Below are positions 48,401 to 61,400 of a stretch of 64,000 nt of DNA, one piece after another (positions within the stretch are counted from its first letter, which is position 1; the number at the start of each line of letters is the position of its first letter). A program made the translations under genes and the position numbers. The notes under the pieces are model-generated. The model saw only the letters and a program-made list of their open reading frames with translations, was not told the origin of the DNA and ran no database searches. Source of the stretch: Trochalopteron elliotii (taxonomy: Eukaryota; Chordata; Aves; Passeriformes; Leiothrichidae); assembly GCA_024734555.1 (NCBI GenBank), contig JANPWX010000097.1, positions 7,415,880-7,479,879 of the forward strand, read 5' to 3'.

Positions 48401-51400
48401 TGGCTCTGTTTTGTGGTTACCTTCTTTGTTCTCTGGCAGCTCTGTCAGGTACTGGATTATTTTCATCACGCTCTGGAACTGTGAACGTACATTAAATTCA
48501 CAGCAGATGGAAATCCAAAATTCAGTGTCTGCTTCCAGAACAGCATCCTGTTGATGGTTCAGAAAAAACAAAGAAATATTTCAAGGATTAAGAAAGAATA
48601 TTTCTATCAATAATACGAAAAATACTCAGAAACTCCTCAGTGAGCTTGTGAAAATGCCATGCTGAGCTGGACACTGCCAGGATTAACACCAGTGGTAAAA
48701 GCAGCAAGCTCTTGGACAGAACATAGCTCCAGAGGGTGTGGAGAGAGAGGAGATTGAACTGTTGCAGCAATGACTAAGTGTTCCTTTAATAACTCTTTCT
48801 GTTTTCCCCATAAACTATGCTTTCACCTAATCTCAGGGCCTGCTTACACAAAAAACTTAATAGGGTTTTCATCTTGGTCTGTAGAGAAAGACCAGTATCA
48901 TGTTTCACAAACACAACTGAAGAAAAAAAAACCAACTTCATTACTATTGAAGCACTACATAATTAGACTATCAGCTCTCCAGATCAAGGAGTGCTGTACA
49001 ATATGATCTGATTTATTGTTCAGGCTCCAGGACATAACACTATTGAATGTACAGTACAAGTCACAGTCAACATCACCATCAGGTTCTGCTGTAGCACAAA
49101 TCCAGAGCTCACTACCTTAGAGGGCACTAACCTGGGGCTTACTGAGAACCTTCCTGAAGGCAAGACCACGAACAAAAGAGATCAGGCTCTCAAGGAAAAA
49201 GCCGACCCCCTCAGCCTGCTAACCTTGTCCGTGCTTGACGTCGCTGTCACGGTTTTGGTGACATACTGCTCAAAGAGCAGCACCAGGAGAACCCAGAGGA
49301 ATTTGTCTCCTCCCACCGTGGTGATCAGCTGGGACAGGATGGGCAGGCGCCGGTGCTCCGGCACGTGGGGCAGGGCATCCACAAACACACGGATGATCTT
49401 GACCACCACCTCCTGCACGCTTCCAGAGGACTCTGACAAGTCACTGTCCTCAGCCTGGGCACACAGACAGCAGTTGAGACAGGTTAATGCAGAAGCATAC
49501 AAGGTCTTTCTGGCAACTTCAGAAAATAAAGAGAAAGCACTTTGTGCCAGAAAACAACATTACCAAATGCATAATCTCAAGGCAAACGTAAGTGTTCCTA
49601 CACAGTTTTTAATCATACAGTTCCTTTTCAGCATTAAAGGAAGATGCTTCAAATAAAATTGTAAAAAGGGAAAAAAAAAAGAAAAAAACCCAGAGAAACT
49701 CTACTTGGCATCAGCTGAAATAAACAGGACATTTTCAAGAGAAAGCAAAGCCACATCCTTCAGAAAACTTTGCCTGAGTTAGGGTCTTAGATTCAAGGGG
49801 CTAGGAAAAATAATATACATGGGCTACATGGTCTCAAGTAAGACTAGTCTCTTCCCATATGTAATAATTGTGTGCCACAAATAATTTGTCACAGAAACTT
49901 GTGTGGGCTGCTAGGAAAGGTTTTAAAGCAAAAATAAGGAAGGAACCAATTTGTCTCTTTTTATATAGCAGAGAACTGCAAGAGGATGAAAAAAGTGTAC
50001 ACATATAATTAAAAATAGTCTGGGAAATCCTCAGCCCATTATTGAAGCCATTTTCCCCCCCAATTCATTTTTACATGACATTTATACCTCATGTTTCATG
50101 TTTAAATCTAATTATGATCAAAAATTAAGATTTCTTAGGTGCAAGTGAAATCTGAATGAAGATTTCATTGATCTTCAACAAAAGATCATTTTGTTGATCT
50201 AAAAAACGAGGATCTATTTTCATTTATCTAAGAGGTCCAGGCAAAACCAAGAAAAGCCCCACAAATACCAGCTGGAAGAATAAAAGCACTTCCACTTCTT
50301 TAGGACCATGTCTACTATTCCTGTGACCATTATATGTTATAGGACTAATAACCAGATTCTTCCTTCCAATGGTTCCTCTACTGAACTTGCCTGCTATTTT
50401 CATGATGAAAAGCTTGAACTTAAAGTATGTTTCAGGTCTTCTCTACGTTTAGTTGTGGTAATTGTGGCTAAACCATTTATAAAGTGCAGGAACTCAAAAG
50501 ACTGCAAAGAAGCAGCAGTCTGATGAACTTGGTCAGAGACGGAGGAGTCTGAATTGCATTACATTAATTACAATTTAATGTCTATCAAAATAATCCTAGA
50601 GTAGGTGAGAACTTATTCTACCACCAATATTCTAAATAATTTACTTAATTAATAGTCTTTCCATTAAATAGACAAATGTACCTGTATAAGAGCAGGAATA
50701 ACCATCTGCACTGTCTTGTTAATTACTTGGAAAGTGTAGGTATCATCGAGACGCAAGACGTTTGCTCCCATGAATGTAAAAATGGGCATAATGTTGTGAA
50801 GAACTTTATCCTGGAAAAGAAGAAATTAGTTCGTGATGCTGTGCATATTATACCTTAAGGCGTTTTTCATTCCCACAAATGACACTAGATTCCTACAAAA
50901 ACACCCCAAAAAAGCAAAAGAGAATCATGATTATCTTTTAAAATCTCCCTAAGTGAGTTTTAAATGCATATTGTCCTTAAATGCTACTTAGTGTGTGATT
51001 GGTAGAGTTCTAAACATTATTTAGAAACCAAGACACATATGTAAGCAAGTAATTAGAGAGTGGAAATTGAAAGTTTAGTGTGACAAAACACCTCGTATCC
51101 TTCCACTTAGTGCCAGGTGAACACAAGTAAAAGCAGCTATGAGATCTGCAGAAGCACAAATGTGGTTGTGGCACAAATTCCATTGATTTTTCCCACCCAC
51201 CTTTTTTTGTATCTGTAAAACATCTGCAATATCCACAACCATACAGTGTAAACCAACCATGCCCATTTCAAGTTTTGGCTTTTTGGGGACCTAGACTATA
51301 CTCATAGTAACCAATTTTATGAAGGCTGGATTAGAGTTGTTACCTAGCTCAAAAGTTAGTTTCCTAGATTTTGCCAGGACTTAGAGCAATAAATTATGGG

Positions 51401-54400
51401 CATATTTTTCATTTAGTTTTAGTGACTGGAAGAAGTGTTTTAGATTTTAAAAGTGAGATGAGGTGAATACAAAATGTTTCCTTTTATTTTGACCTTGAAA
51501 ATTTTGTAAGAGCCAATAATAATGTAAAATAAATGCCTAGTTCTACAGCAGGTGATGGCAGTAAGATGGAAACAAAAAATCCCAAACAATAAAACCACAA
51601 AATCCTCCCAAAGTGTATCAAAGACATCACAGTTTTATCTTTCAGAAAACATGCCATCTTTCCAAATGTATGAAGAAAATATTGAGGTGAATATAAAGAT
51701 GCAAACTGAGTTTGACACACCTGGATACATTTTGCTGGTTTAGCGTTTCAAAGCAAAAGAATCTTAGAACATTGTCCAGTCAAATTTCAGTCCATACAAG
51801 AAGAGGCCTGTTTCTTGGCCAATTAAAATCAGAACAACCCAGTTTTATTATCACCTACAATTACATTTTTCAGTGTTGTACAAGATAGGAACTTGTAAGA
51901 ATGCAGACATTATCAGGCCAGGTATTTTCCCTTTTGATACAAAAAGCAGGAGAAAGAAGAAACAAGGCATGAGAACTGTGAGCACAGTGGGAAGGTGAGG
52001 CAGGGCTGGTGTCAGAAAGCTTCTTCCCTTTCTACTGCACTCCACTGCGAGCCATAAATGGTGGTGACCAAAACATCAGGACAGAGGTTTGTTTTCAACT
52101 AAAATGGAATAGAAAGCCCTGAAAGAGCAGAGAACCTGTCTTTTTGGCCCTTGGCTCCTTTTGAGGAAGTTTTTCCCCACAGAACAGATGTGTATGTTCT
52201 TCACTCTACCCAATATTCAGAAACCAAAGAGAAAAGCCGACGCATAAATTCCAGGTGTTGCTTACAGGAAACATTCCAGCAACAGCACCAAGGAGCAGCA
52301 GAGCATGGTGGTGTGTCTGGGGCATTTTAGAAATCCTGATGCATTGAACTATCAGTTCCACGTTGAATTTTTCTTTGTCCAGGATATCTGCAGGTAAAAA
52401 TATTCACTTATTAACACATTAATCAGTGTGTTATATGGTCAGCCACATAGGAAGGAATAAACAGCACACTCAAGCACTGTTTTCAGTTTGCAAACCATAC
52501 CTAATGCATCTACAAAAAATTCTTAGGAAGCCAAACTTGTATACCCTTATAGAGGAATCTCTCTCTCCTCGACAAAACAGTGTAGACTGAAGAAAAAAAC
52601 CAAGTTAGAGACCATTGTTTTAATGCTGACTTGGTGAGAGAATTACCAAGAGATGAGTGGTGATTTTTACCTGCTGGAACCTTGCTACCATCTGATGACA
52701 ATCTCTGACAGATGTTCAGCAGGCAGCTGAGGATCAGCTGCTTTGTGTATTCCATATTTTCTTCTTCTGATGCCATGGGTTCCAGACACCTATACATTAA
52801 TGAAAAAAATGAGACTGAAAAACAAGTGACCAAACAGCATATTAAGATACAAGTAAGAAACTGAGATTTTAATTCCACATAAGTTCTAAACTGAGGCTTC
52901 CAAAAAGTCTTTGCCAAAAGTTTTGACAAAGTTTCTTTGCCAAAAGTTTCTTTTTTGTTGTTTTCAAATGCATCAACTGGTCTAACAGAAGACATTTATC
53001 AAAGCACTACCAAAAACATGAGTATAACCTGGACTATGATTTCCAGTCTATGTACAAACAAGTCATAAGGAAAAAAAGACAAACACCCCATCTATATATA
53101 AACTTTCCTAAGTGCCTGGATATAAGGCTGGCAGGAAAAACAATAGTTTCCTTAGTCTGTACTGGACTAAGACTTTTTCACAATGTGTTGAGAGGAATTT
53201 CAAAGCTTAGAGAATTATAACAGCTCTGCTGAAGACACGAGTCCTGCAAATTATCCCAATTTTAGGACAGGTGCCATCCTTCTTGGCAATCCCAAGCCCT
53301 CTGCCTGATAAGGTTTTCACACAAGAGAAGCTATGCATCAGGTAAAAACCTTGCTGTTTCAAAGGAAAACAAATCCTAACACCTTCCCATTCCCCTCCCC
53401 TGATTAAGAAGTTCAGTTGAAAAAGGCAAGCTAAGATACAAGAGATAGCAACAAAGCAGAGACACAGTAGCCCATATTTCCGTGCTTTACAGAGTCTGCT
53501 CTGAGTTCTGCAGAAGAGAAGGCTCCAGGGCTCTGTTGTGGGGGCACCATTACCTGCTCAGAAGGTTGAAAAGTGCAGGTACCAACGCCTGCGGACGCCG
53601 AAGCTTCTTCTTATGCTGCAGCAACTCCAGAATAAGCATCACCCTCTGCCAGCTGAAGGGTCTTGTTTCTGCTGCCAATTCTGCATCTTGAGGCTTTCTA
53701 AAAACACAGTACAATCAGGGATTTGCAAAGGAAATGCTACAGTGCTTCAGGAAACACACTGACACAGCCAAGTAGAACAAGACAATTTTTCTTTCACACA
53801 GTGATGTATGTCCTTTACTGCTGCTCCCTGGAGAGGTGGCAATTTGTGGGCTTTTGATTGAAGCAGCAACACATTTTAAACAAACAACAACAACAAAAAA
53901 TCAGACCAAACTTGAAAAAAGTGTTTCTTGGAAACACTTTTGGAAGTGGGAAAAAAAATAATTGTTACCAGGTAACTGTCCAAGTGATGATCTGCCTGCC
54001 ATCCAGGAAACTTGCTTCTCTGGATCTACCAGTGGTTAACACACTGACTGTGCAGGCAGTGGGGGTTATGTGAGCCTGTATGTTTGTAAACTGTGACAGG
54101 TACAGTTTACAGATGGGCTTATCTAATAGGTGATGATCATTCAAAATGGTCAAGTGAAGGAAAATTAGAAAAGCTGTTCTAGGTCAAACCAGGACAACTA
54201 ACTCAATATCCTGTTTCAATATGGCTGAAAGAAGGTTTAAAGAGAGTAACTACAGTGAACAAAACAGTTCCTTATGAGAATGGAGAGAAGAAACAGGACA
54301 AAGATCTAAAAATTAGTGATCATATTACCATCTTGTTGGAAAAAAAATACTGTTTTTCAGTCAGCTAATGAATATTTTGATGAACACCTGCTAGGTTTCA

Positions 54401-57400
54401 GCCAAGTGTATGTAATTTGTCCATGCATCACATATATATTTAAAACTAACTTTACTATTAACAAAAATGAATCTTGTTCAACTGTGTCAAGATTCTATAA
54501 CAGCAAATGTCAATTAAATATACTGAATTTTTAAATATATTCTGACTGTATTTCCATCAGTTCTCAAACAGCAACATGAATTGGTTTTCTCATGCCAAAA
54601 GTAGCTTGGATTTATTTACTGTGGACAGGAAAAGAAGAAATAGTTGCTTGCATTTTCAGTATCAACTATGCAACACATAAAGACAAGTGGTGTTTTCAAA
54701 CTGCACGGATAATACTTGTGGGTTTCTGGTTATTTTACCTCTGTTGCTGCATTTTCTGCCTTCTAGTCTGTTGAACAGTGGCCAGACTTTTAGTTTTCTC
54801 AGGAGGCTCCAGTTCTCTAACAATCTGCTCAGCACACACTGTAATCTGAAACAAAACAATAACAAGGCAAGCACCAATGAACAGTTTGTCACATCACACA
54901 TCTGTGCCCTGCCTTTTTTTAAAGAACACATCCCTTTCATGCACATGTGGGTATATAATCCACATATTCCTGTCATATCACAGAAAATGAAAATCAATGC
55001 AGCAGAAAAGAAGTGACTTCTGCTGAATTCATTCACTTAGTGTAGTAAATGACTGATAGGTGCTTTTAAAGAAACATCCTTTAAAAGCAGTCATTTAACA
55101 AACTTTTCGTGCCATTAACGCTGTTCTATTATTTGACAAAAAGCTTCCCATTCCTTTCCCGCTATAAATGACGTAAAGAACAAGTGTTACTGAATGTAGG
55201 TGACACAAAATCACACTGCAACAGGTTTGAACTTATTTCTGTGTCCTGGAGGTTGCCACTTACCCCTTTAAACACACTGCTGATTGTCTGGGCACAAAGT
55301 GGGTTCTTACAATTCAAGAGTAAGTCAAACAGTACTTTGAGCAGCTTCCGTTGCACCATCCCATCCGACAGTGCTGCAAAGAATGGCTTAGTAATCTACA
55401 AAAGGGGAAAGAAAAGGATGCAGAGAGGTTTACTTAAAGAGGTTTACTTTAACTGTTTAAGAGGGTAACAAAGTTGCAAGGTGTGGAATTAATAGGTTGG
55501 ATTCTGTATGACACACCCCATCAAGCAGTATTGCAAAAATTTAAATATTAACTATGTATTTGTATATATCCGGGAATCTTAAAGATGTAAATCACATACA
55601 TGTGAAATATCCAACAGACAAATTGATTTCTGAATTTTTTCACATGACTTGACTGGTGTGGGGAACAAACTTGCTGTTGCCAGCCTTTGGGAAGTACATG
55701 CCAACATCTGGCTAATATAGGCCCAAATTTGTAGCTTCCTTCAAATGAAACCATTTCTCACCTACTGTATTTTGTTGACAGTTTTTCCTCAGATGAAAAA
55801 CATTAAGTAAAGCTCTTGCCTGACTGACAAAAATCTAAAACCTGTGGAATAGTAGTATCAGTAACAATACAGGAATTCATCTGTGCACAAATACAGTATT
55901 GCTATTTTGTGCCTCTCAAAATGCAAAAAATAGAGCAAGCAGCAATGTCTCCTGATAATTTTAGGAGTTCAAGTTTTGCAGCCTGTTCAGATGTTTCAAA
56001 GACACTGTCGAAATCTTGCAGTAAAAAAAAGACAGGTCGAAAGCTATGGACTCCTCCACACAGGAAGAGGCCTTGTAAATCCAGTCTCAAACACTGCTAG
56101 CTGCTTTAAGCATAAAAATAAATAAAAGGTATTTCATAAAGCCATACCTGCCCAAGTGCTGTGATCTGAAATGGTGGAATTTCTTCATACATTTTCTTGG
56201 CAGCATGAAGACTTTTGATAAATAAATCCAGACTCTGCTGATCCTTGCAGAGGAGGGCTGCTGAATATTCATTAAACTTTCCAAGGATTAGATGCAGGAG
56301 AATGACTTCATCTTTTAACATTGCCTCAGGTTTTTTAGAGACCTTCTCTAGCAAACGGTCTAGTGCAGGCAAGAGGTGAGAGAGAACCATCTGCAAACAG
56401 AGAAAATGTGTAACAGAAGTTCTTATCCATTCTCAATTTAACAACTTTCCAGTAGCATAGCTTCATTTTACTGCAGCATCCCCTCTCTCAGACCACACTG
56501 CACACAGTATTTTAGGTAACAGCCGTTCAACTGGAAAATCAAGACATAATATGAGATTACCCCAAGTACCTGCTCATCTACTCCTTAGCTATTCTCCTTT
56601 GCAGAGCAGTATTTCATAATTTCAAAGTACAGAAACAAGGTAATTTTCCCACCCATTTATAACTGCTGTTTTCCACAAAACCCAAATGTGAAGCAAAAAC
56701 ACTCACTCCCTCTATGCAGTTCACCATCTTTCCAAGACACATACAACTGAACAGAACACAAGAATTCTAATTTAATTCAGTTTTTGAACTTTGAAGTCAT
56801 ATGTTTTCCAGCACTTGGAGAATTCTGAATATGCTAGATAAGTGTAGGTTAATATATAGAAAAGAAATTCACAGTACTACTTAATACCTTGCAAGTCTGT
56901 ACAGAAAACTCTATGTTCACTAACCAAGGTAATACATTTCTTCTGTAACAACATCAAGTAATATCGAGGGAGTTTCCTTAAAAATTCCAATGCAAAATTC
57001 TGCAGCCATTACATTCCTGGAAGCAGCAGGAAAACGTTTTATGTTTCATTAAACCATACTTTGCAGCTTCACTGCGTATTATTGGAGGTGTCAACTTTAT
57101 ACCTAATAGTCTAATACATTATGGAATTATTTAACAGCATTATTACTAAATGAAATGTGATTTCAGCATTTCACTCAAGTGCAAAACCCATTAAAAAACT
57201 CAAAAGCAGCACTTACTTCACCATGGATTTCATGAAGAACTTTCATTAAGTTTCTTGCAATATATGATGGGAAAATAGGGCTCTGTACACAATCAAGTAT
57301 GTTTTCCAAAGCTTCCAACAATTTTTTCTTCTGGGATTTCTGTTTTGGCTGTGTCTCAAGCTCCTCAAATACAGTTCCCATAATCTAGTTCATTAGCAAA

Positions 57401-58390
57401 GTAAAAATTAAATTCTTTTCTTGCAATAAAAATGCCTTGAAACAACAATTATTTGATGCTTTCCTAACACTGCAATCTAGATATAAGCAGAGTTCCTCAT
57501 CTGGAAATAAACCACCATTAATGCCTCTTAGGTTCTCAGCTCTCTGCATGTAATAAATCATTTGAATGTTTTTACAGTTCCTAAAAAAATATAAATCAGT
57601 CCACTGTAGGATAAAAAGACAATTAACTTCCCTGGTTAACTTCATTTCTTTCCTGTAAGACAGAAGCTCACAGCAGCAGACAAAGTTTGTATTAATGTAC
57701 ACCTTAATTAAACAAATACCTGTGCTATGTATGTAGGGTCAGATATAATCTCTTCTGTCTTTTGCTCCAAATGCTGAAGGACAGGATGGAATAGAGATTC
57801 CTTTATTCCTCTCAGGGAATGGAGGCAGTTGAGAGCAGCCCTTCGAACTTCACTCACAGGACTACCCAAGTTAATTAGCAAAGATATCACCACTGCAAGG
57901 AGAAGGAAGGAGGGAAGGAAGAAAAGAACAGAGTAAAGTGAGTGGTGAAAATTTTACTGTAGCTGTCCCTGAAGAGGCATCAACATTACTTTGGAATTAA
58001 GAAGTCTTTTCACTGTAAATCTCTAGGATACATAAAACCAACACGAGTCTCAGATTCATGACTCTGAATTTCATACAGTCCCTATATTCATGTTTAAGCT
58101 CAGAGTTCATATACTGCTACTGACTGTCACACCCTGACACTGCACAGACAGCAATGTCTTGTAACTGACTCCTTCAGCACAGCACTATGCTCCTCTAACA
58201 CTTTTAAAATTATAAAAAAAGTGGCTTTACTTACTTCAAGCTTAGACTTACAACAGCACCAGCGAATCAGCAGGAGAGCTGTCTCAGACCAGTGCAGCTA
58301 AACATAAATAACTCCAGATATCCCTCATGGTACAGACTATAGTAAAATTGCACAAAATCAAAAAGTACTGTGATTGAGTTCTAAGATGAG

Positions 58391-58481
<91 letters not shown>

Positions 58482-61400
58482 GTGTTACTTTACCTGGAGA
58501 TGACGGTGATAGCAGTTGTTTCTTTTTCTGGTTTGTTTGTGATTCAAGCAGTGCATAGCCAATGTACAGAGCCTGAGTCTGTAGCATTGCATTGACTTCA
58601 TAGTTCAGCTGATTTGAAAGGTTATAACTGTAAGTCCATAAAATGGAAAGGAAGTTGAAGAGAACCTCTGAATCTTTTAGATGTACCTTAGATTTAACAC
58701 AATGGAAAAGGAAGAAAAAGAAAAAAGCACTTGTTAAATTTATTTGGCAAACTACTACTGAAAACATTAGATAAACCACCCCACCCACTTCAAAGAAGTA
58801 CACCTAAAGATAACTTTGTCTCAGAAAAACAGAGAAACAGTATCTTTTGGGAAGAAGAAATCTTTGGGTAAATGCTGCATGTATATACAAGTCCAGACAT
58901 TGTATACATATGCATGTGAAAAACCATGAGATGATGTAATAAGGAAACACAAGATTTCTCCTAGAGGTTTTCCTTTCAGTTTCTATATTTAAACACTACC
59001 AAATTTTACAGAGCAACCTTTTGTCACGCTACCAGACAGAACCAAAACTTTTTGCTCAAACTTTAGGCTCTTGATCTTGTCCTGCAAATCAGTGTTATGT
59101 TCTCATCTTTGCCTCAACTAGTACATTTGTGTTTTGTTTTGGTTTTTTTCTTAACTTTAGTTTTCCATTATTACATTTAATTAGGCTTAAGTAACTTCCA
59201 TCTCCTCATAGTGTTTGAATGCCACATGCAGCATTGCATGACCTGTTGACCATTTTTCTGTTTTCTTTAAAATTAATGCAACCATGTAATAGTTGATGAC
59301 TCATAATTCAGAGCAACAAATGCAAAATCATACCTTAAATAAGAGATTCATCAATGCTCTGTACTGAAGAGCATTGCTTCTCTCACTAGCTCCACTGACA
59401 AGCAGATCAAACAGACCCAAAAGGAGGTGCAGGTAGTCTTGGCTATCTTGATGCAGAGATTCAGGATTCCACCAAGATTCCTCTAAAAAATGCAGGTTAT
59501 AATTTAGACACAGCAGGTGCATAGGAAAACCCTCAGAAAACAGGAGATAACAGACATCTCTAGTTAAAAGAGGACAATACATCTGGTTGATTTCATGTTC
59601 ACAACTAAGTAATCTTTACAGATGTAAAGGAGAAGGAGGGAAGGAGAAGGTTAGGGAAGCAACATCTTGATTCCAGCAACTTCTGAAGGGAAAAAAAAAA
59701 TTAACTTTCCTTTTTCACTGATGTAAGGGACAGGCAAAATCTTAATACCTACCTTCTGAAAAGGACAGGGGAGGTTTTAGGCCATTAATGAAGTTTTTCA
59801 ATAAGAAAAGGACCATAGCTGAGTCCTCTGCATGAGCAGTCTCATCACTATTGAGCTTTTCTATATATTCACTTAACAAGTCCTTAGGCACCAAAGTTTC
59901 CTCTGCTGTTTCAACAGACCAATTTAAGGGAGTTCTCTGTGAAAGAAAATAGTTTTTAATGTATTCTGTCTCAATTCCATGCAACAGAAACTAGAAATTT
60001 AACATTAAAATTCAGCAACGTTTAATTTCCAACCTCCAAAGAGGTATCCTTATGGAGTGAGTTACATTTCTCATTTTACATTGAAACTTGCATCTGCAGT
60101 TGTAAAAGCTATGCCAGCTCTTTCTACCATAATTACAGTGTACATAAATAAAGTAACAGAAGAGTAAAATATCTCTTCAAAGGAATTTGGAATTGCAGCA
60201 TTTTTGACAGTTAGGTTAACACTTTCATCTAGCTGTTCTGGAAAAACAATCCATGTCTTTCAGATACCTGCACATACAAAAAATCATTAATGGAATAACC
60301 TGAGGTCAGAATAAATAATTACCATATGCCACTATGTGTTTATCTGTGAGGGGATGTACACACAGAAACACAGTCCTGTTCACATGGGTTTATTTTCTTA
60401 CATACAAAAAAATCCCTAGAGCTGTTTCTCAACAACATAAGTCAAGAAAATTCCAGTGGAAACACACACAAAATACTTATGTGTAATATGAGTAATACTT
60501 GTATGTAATTATGAGTAATCCTTAATGGCACTATTGCCAAGTGTGTGTTTTTGCTCTGAGAAGAAATGAAGGTGAGATTTTTTCAGTCCTTCTCGAAGTT
60601 TCTGAACCTGGCCTTCAGTAAAAACAATTAAAAAAACCTTCTTAATAACTGTTTTCAGTACAAAGAAAATGCCCTCTCCACACTGTTAACATCTTACCTG
60701 TGCAGGTTCACAAGTTCTGAGATTTTGAATTTTTTTATCCAAAAAGCGGAAGACTCTGATAGCCACTGGAAAATAATTTTCCTTCATCTGTGTATTGCAG
60801 CAGCACTGAACAAGCACTGAACCAATTATATGAGTAGTTACTTTCTGTCTCACACTGTCAGATTCTGTTTCAGCAACGAGTATCAGGTCATCAACCTTAG
60901 AAAAAAGAGTGGAGGACAAGAAAAATCAGTATGACAGTGGGACTTTACTATGACTAAACTGAACATGTAAATGAAAACTGGGGTAATACTGTTTACTTTC
61001 TATCATAGGTAAAAAGTTACTGTCTGCTGTAATTGTACTCTTTGAAACCTTGCAACGCACAACCATCAGTTTCTATGAACTCCCCACAGGTATACTTGCT
61101 TACTCTCTAGAAATTTTCTTTCCAGGAAACAAAATTTCCTCTAATTTAGTTACATTAATCATCTGTCAAAAAAGGTAATTACTTCTTTTCCATATGTAAG
61201 AAACTGGTTTTATGTGGATGGTATTGTGGTTTCCTATTTGATATATATATATACACACACATATATATTTATTTATAATTATACACACACACATATATAC
61301 ATATATTTGCCTAGTATCTTGATGATGGCATATTAGTGCCTAGGGTAGCCATGCAAAATTCTTTTATATCACATTTGTGTGATTCCAGTCACCACCTGAA

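Larger units (their letters stand above)
43666..53553 (-). other. HEATR1: HEATR1 middle introns
   Basis: Introns longer than 300 bases: 43666-44187, 44339-45075 (CR1 tail), 45725-46494, 46619-47280, 47328-47949, 48117-48420 (CR1 tail fills most of it), 48548-49223, 49455-50681, 50811-52265 and 52790-53553. Apart from the CR1 pieces I see only A-rich and A/T-rich sequence. Confidence 0.75.

Noticed and set aside
54150..54245. GGTCAAACCAGGACAACTAACT resembling an LTR terminus in reverse
   Set aside because: Match too short and no continuation on either side.
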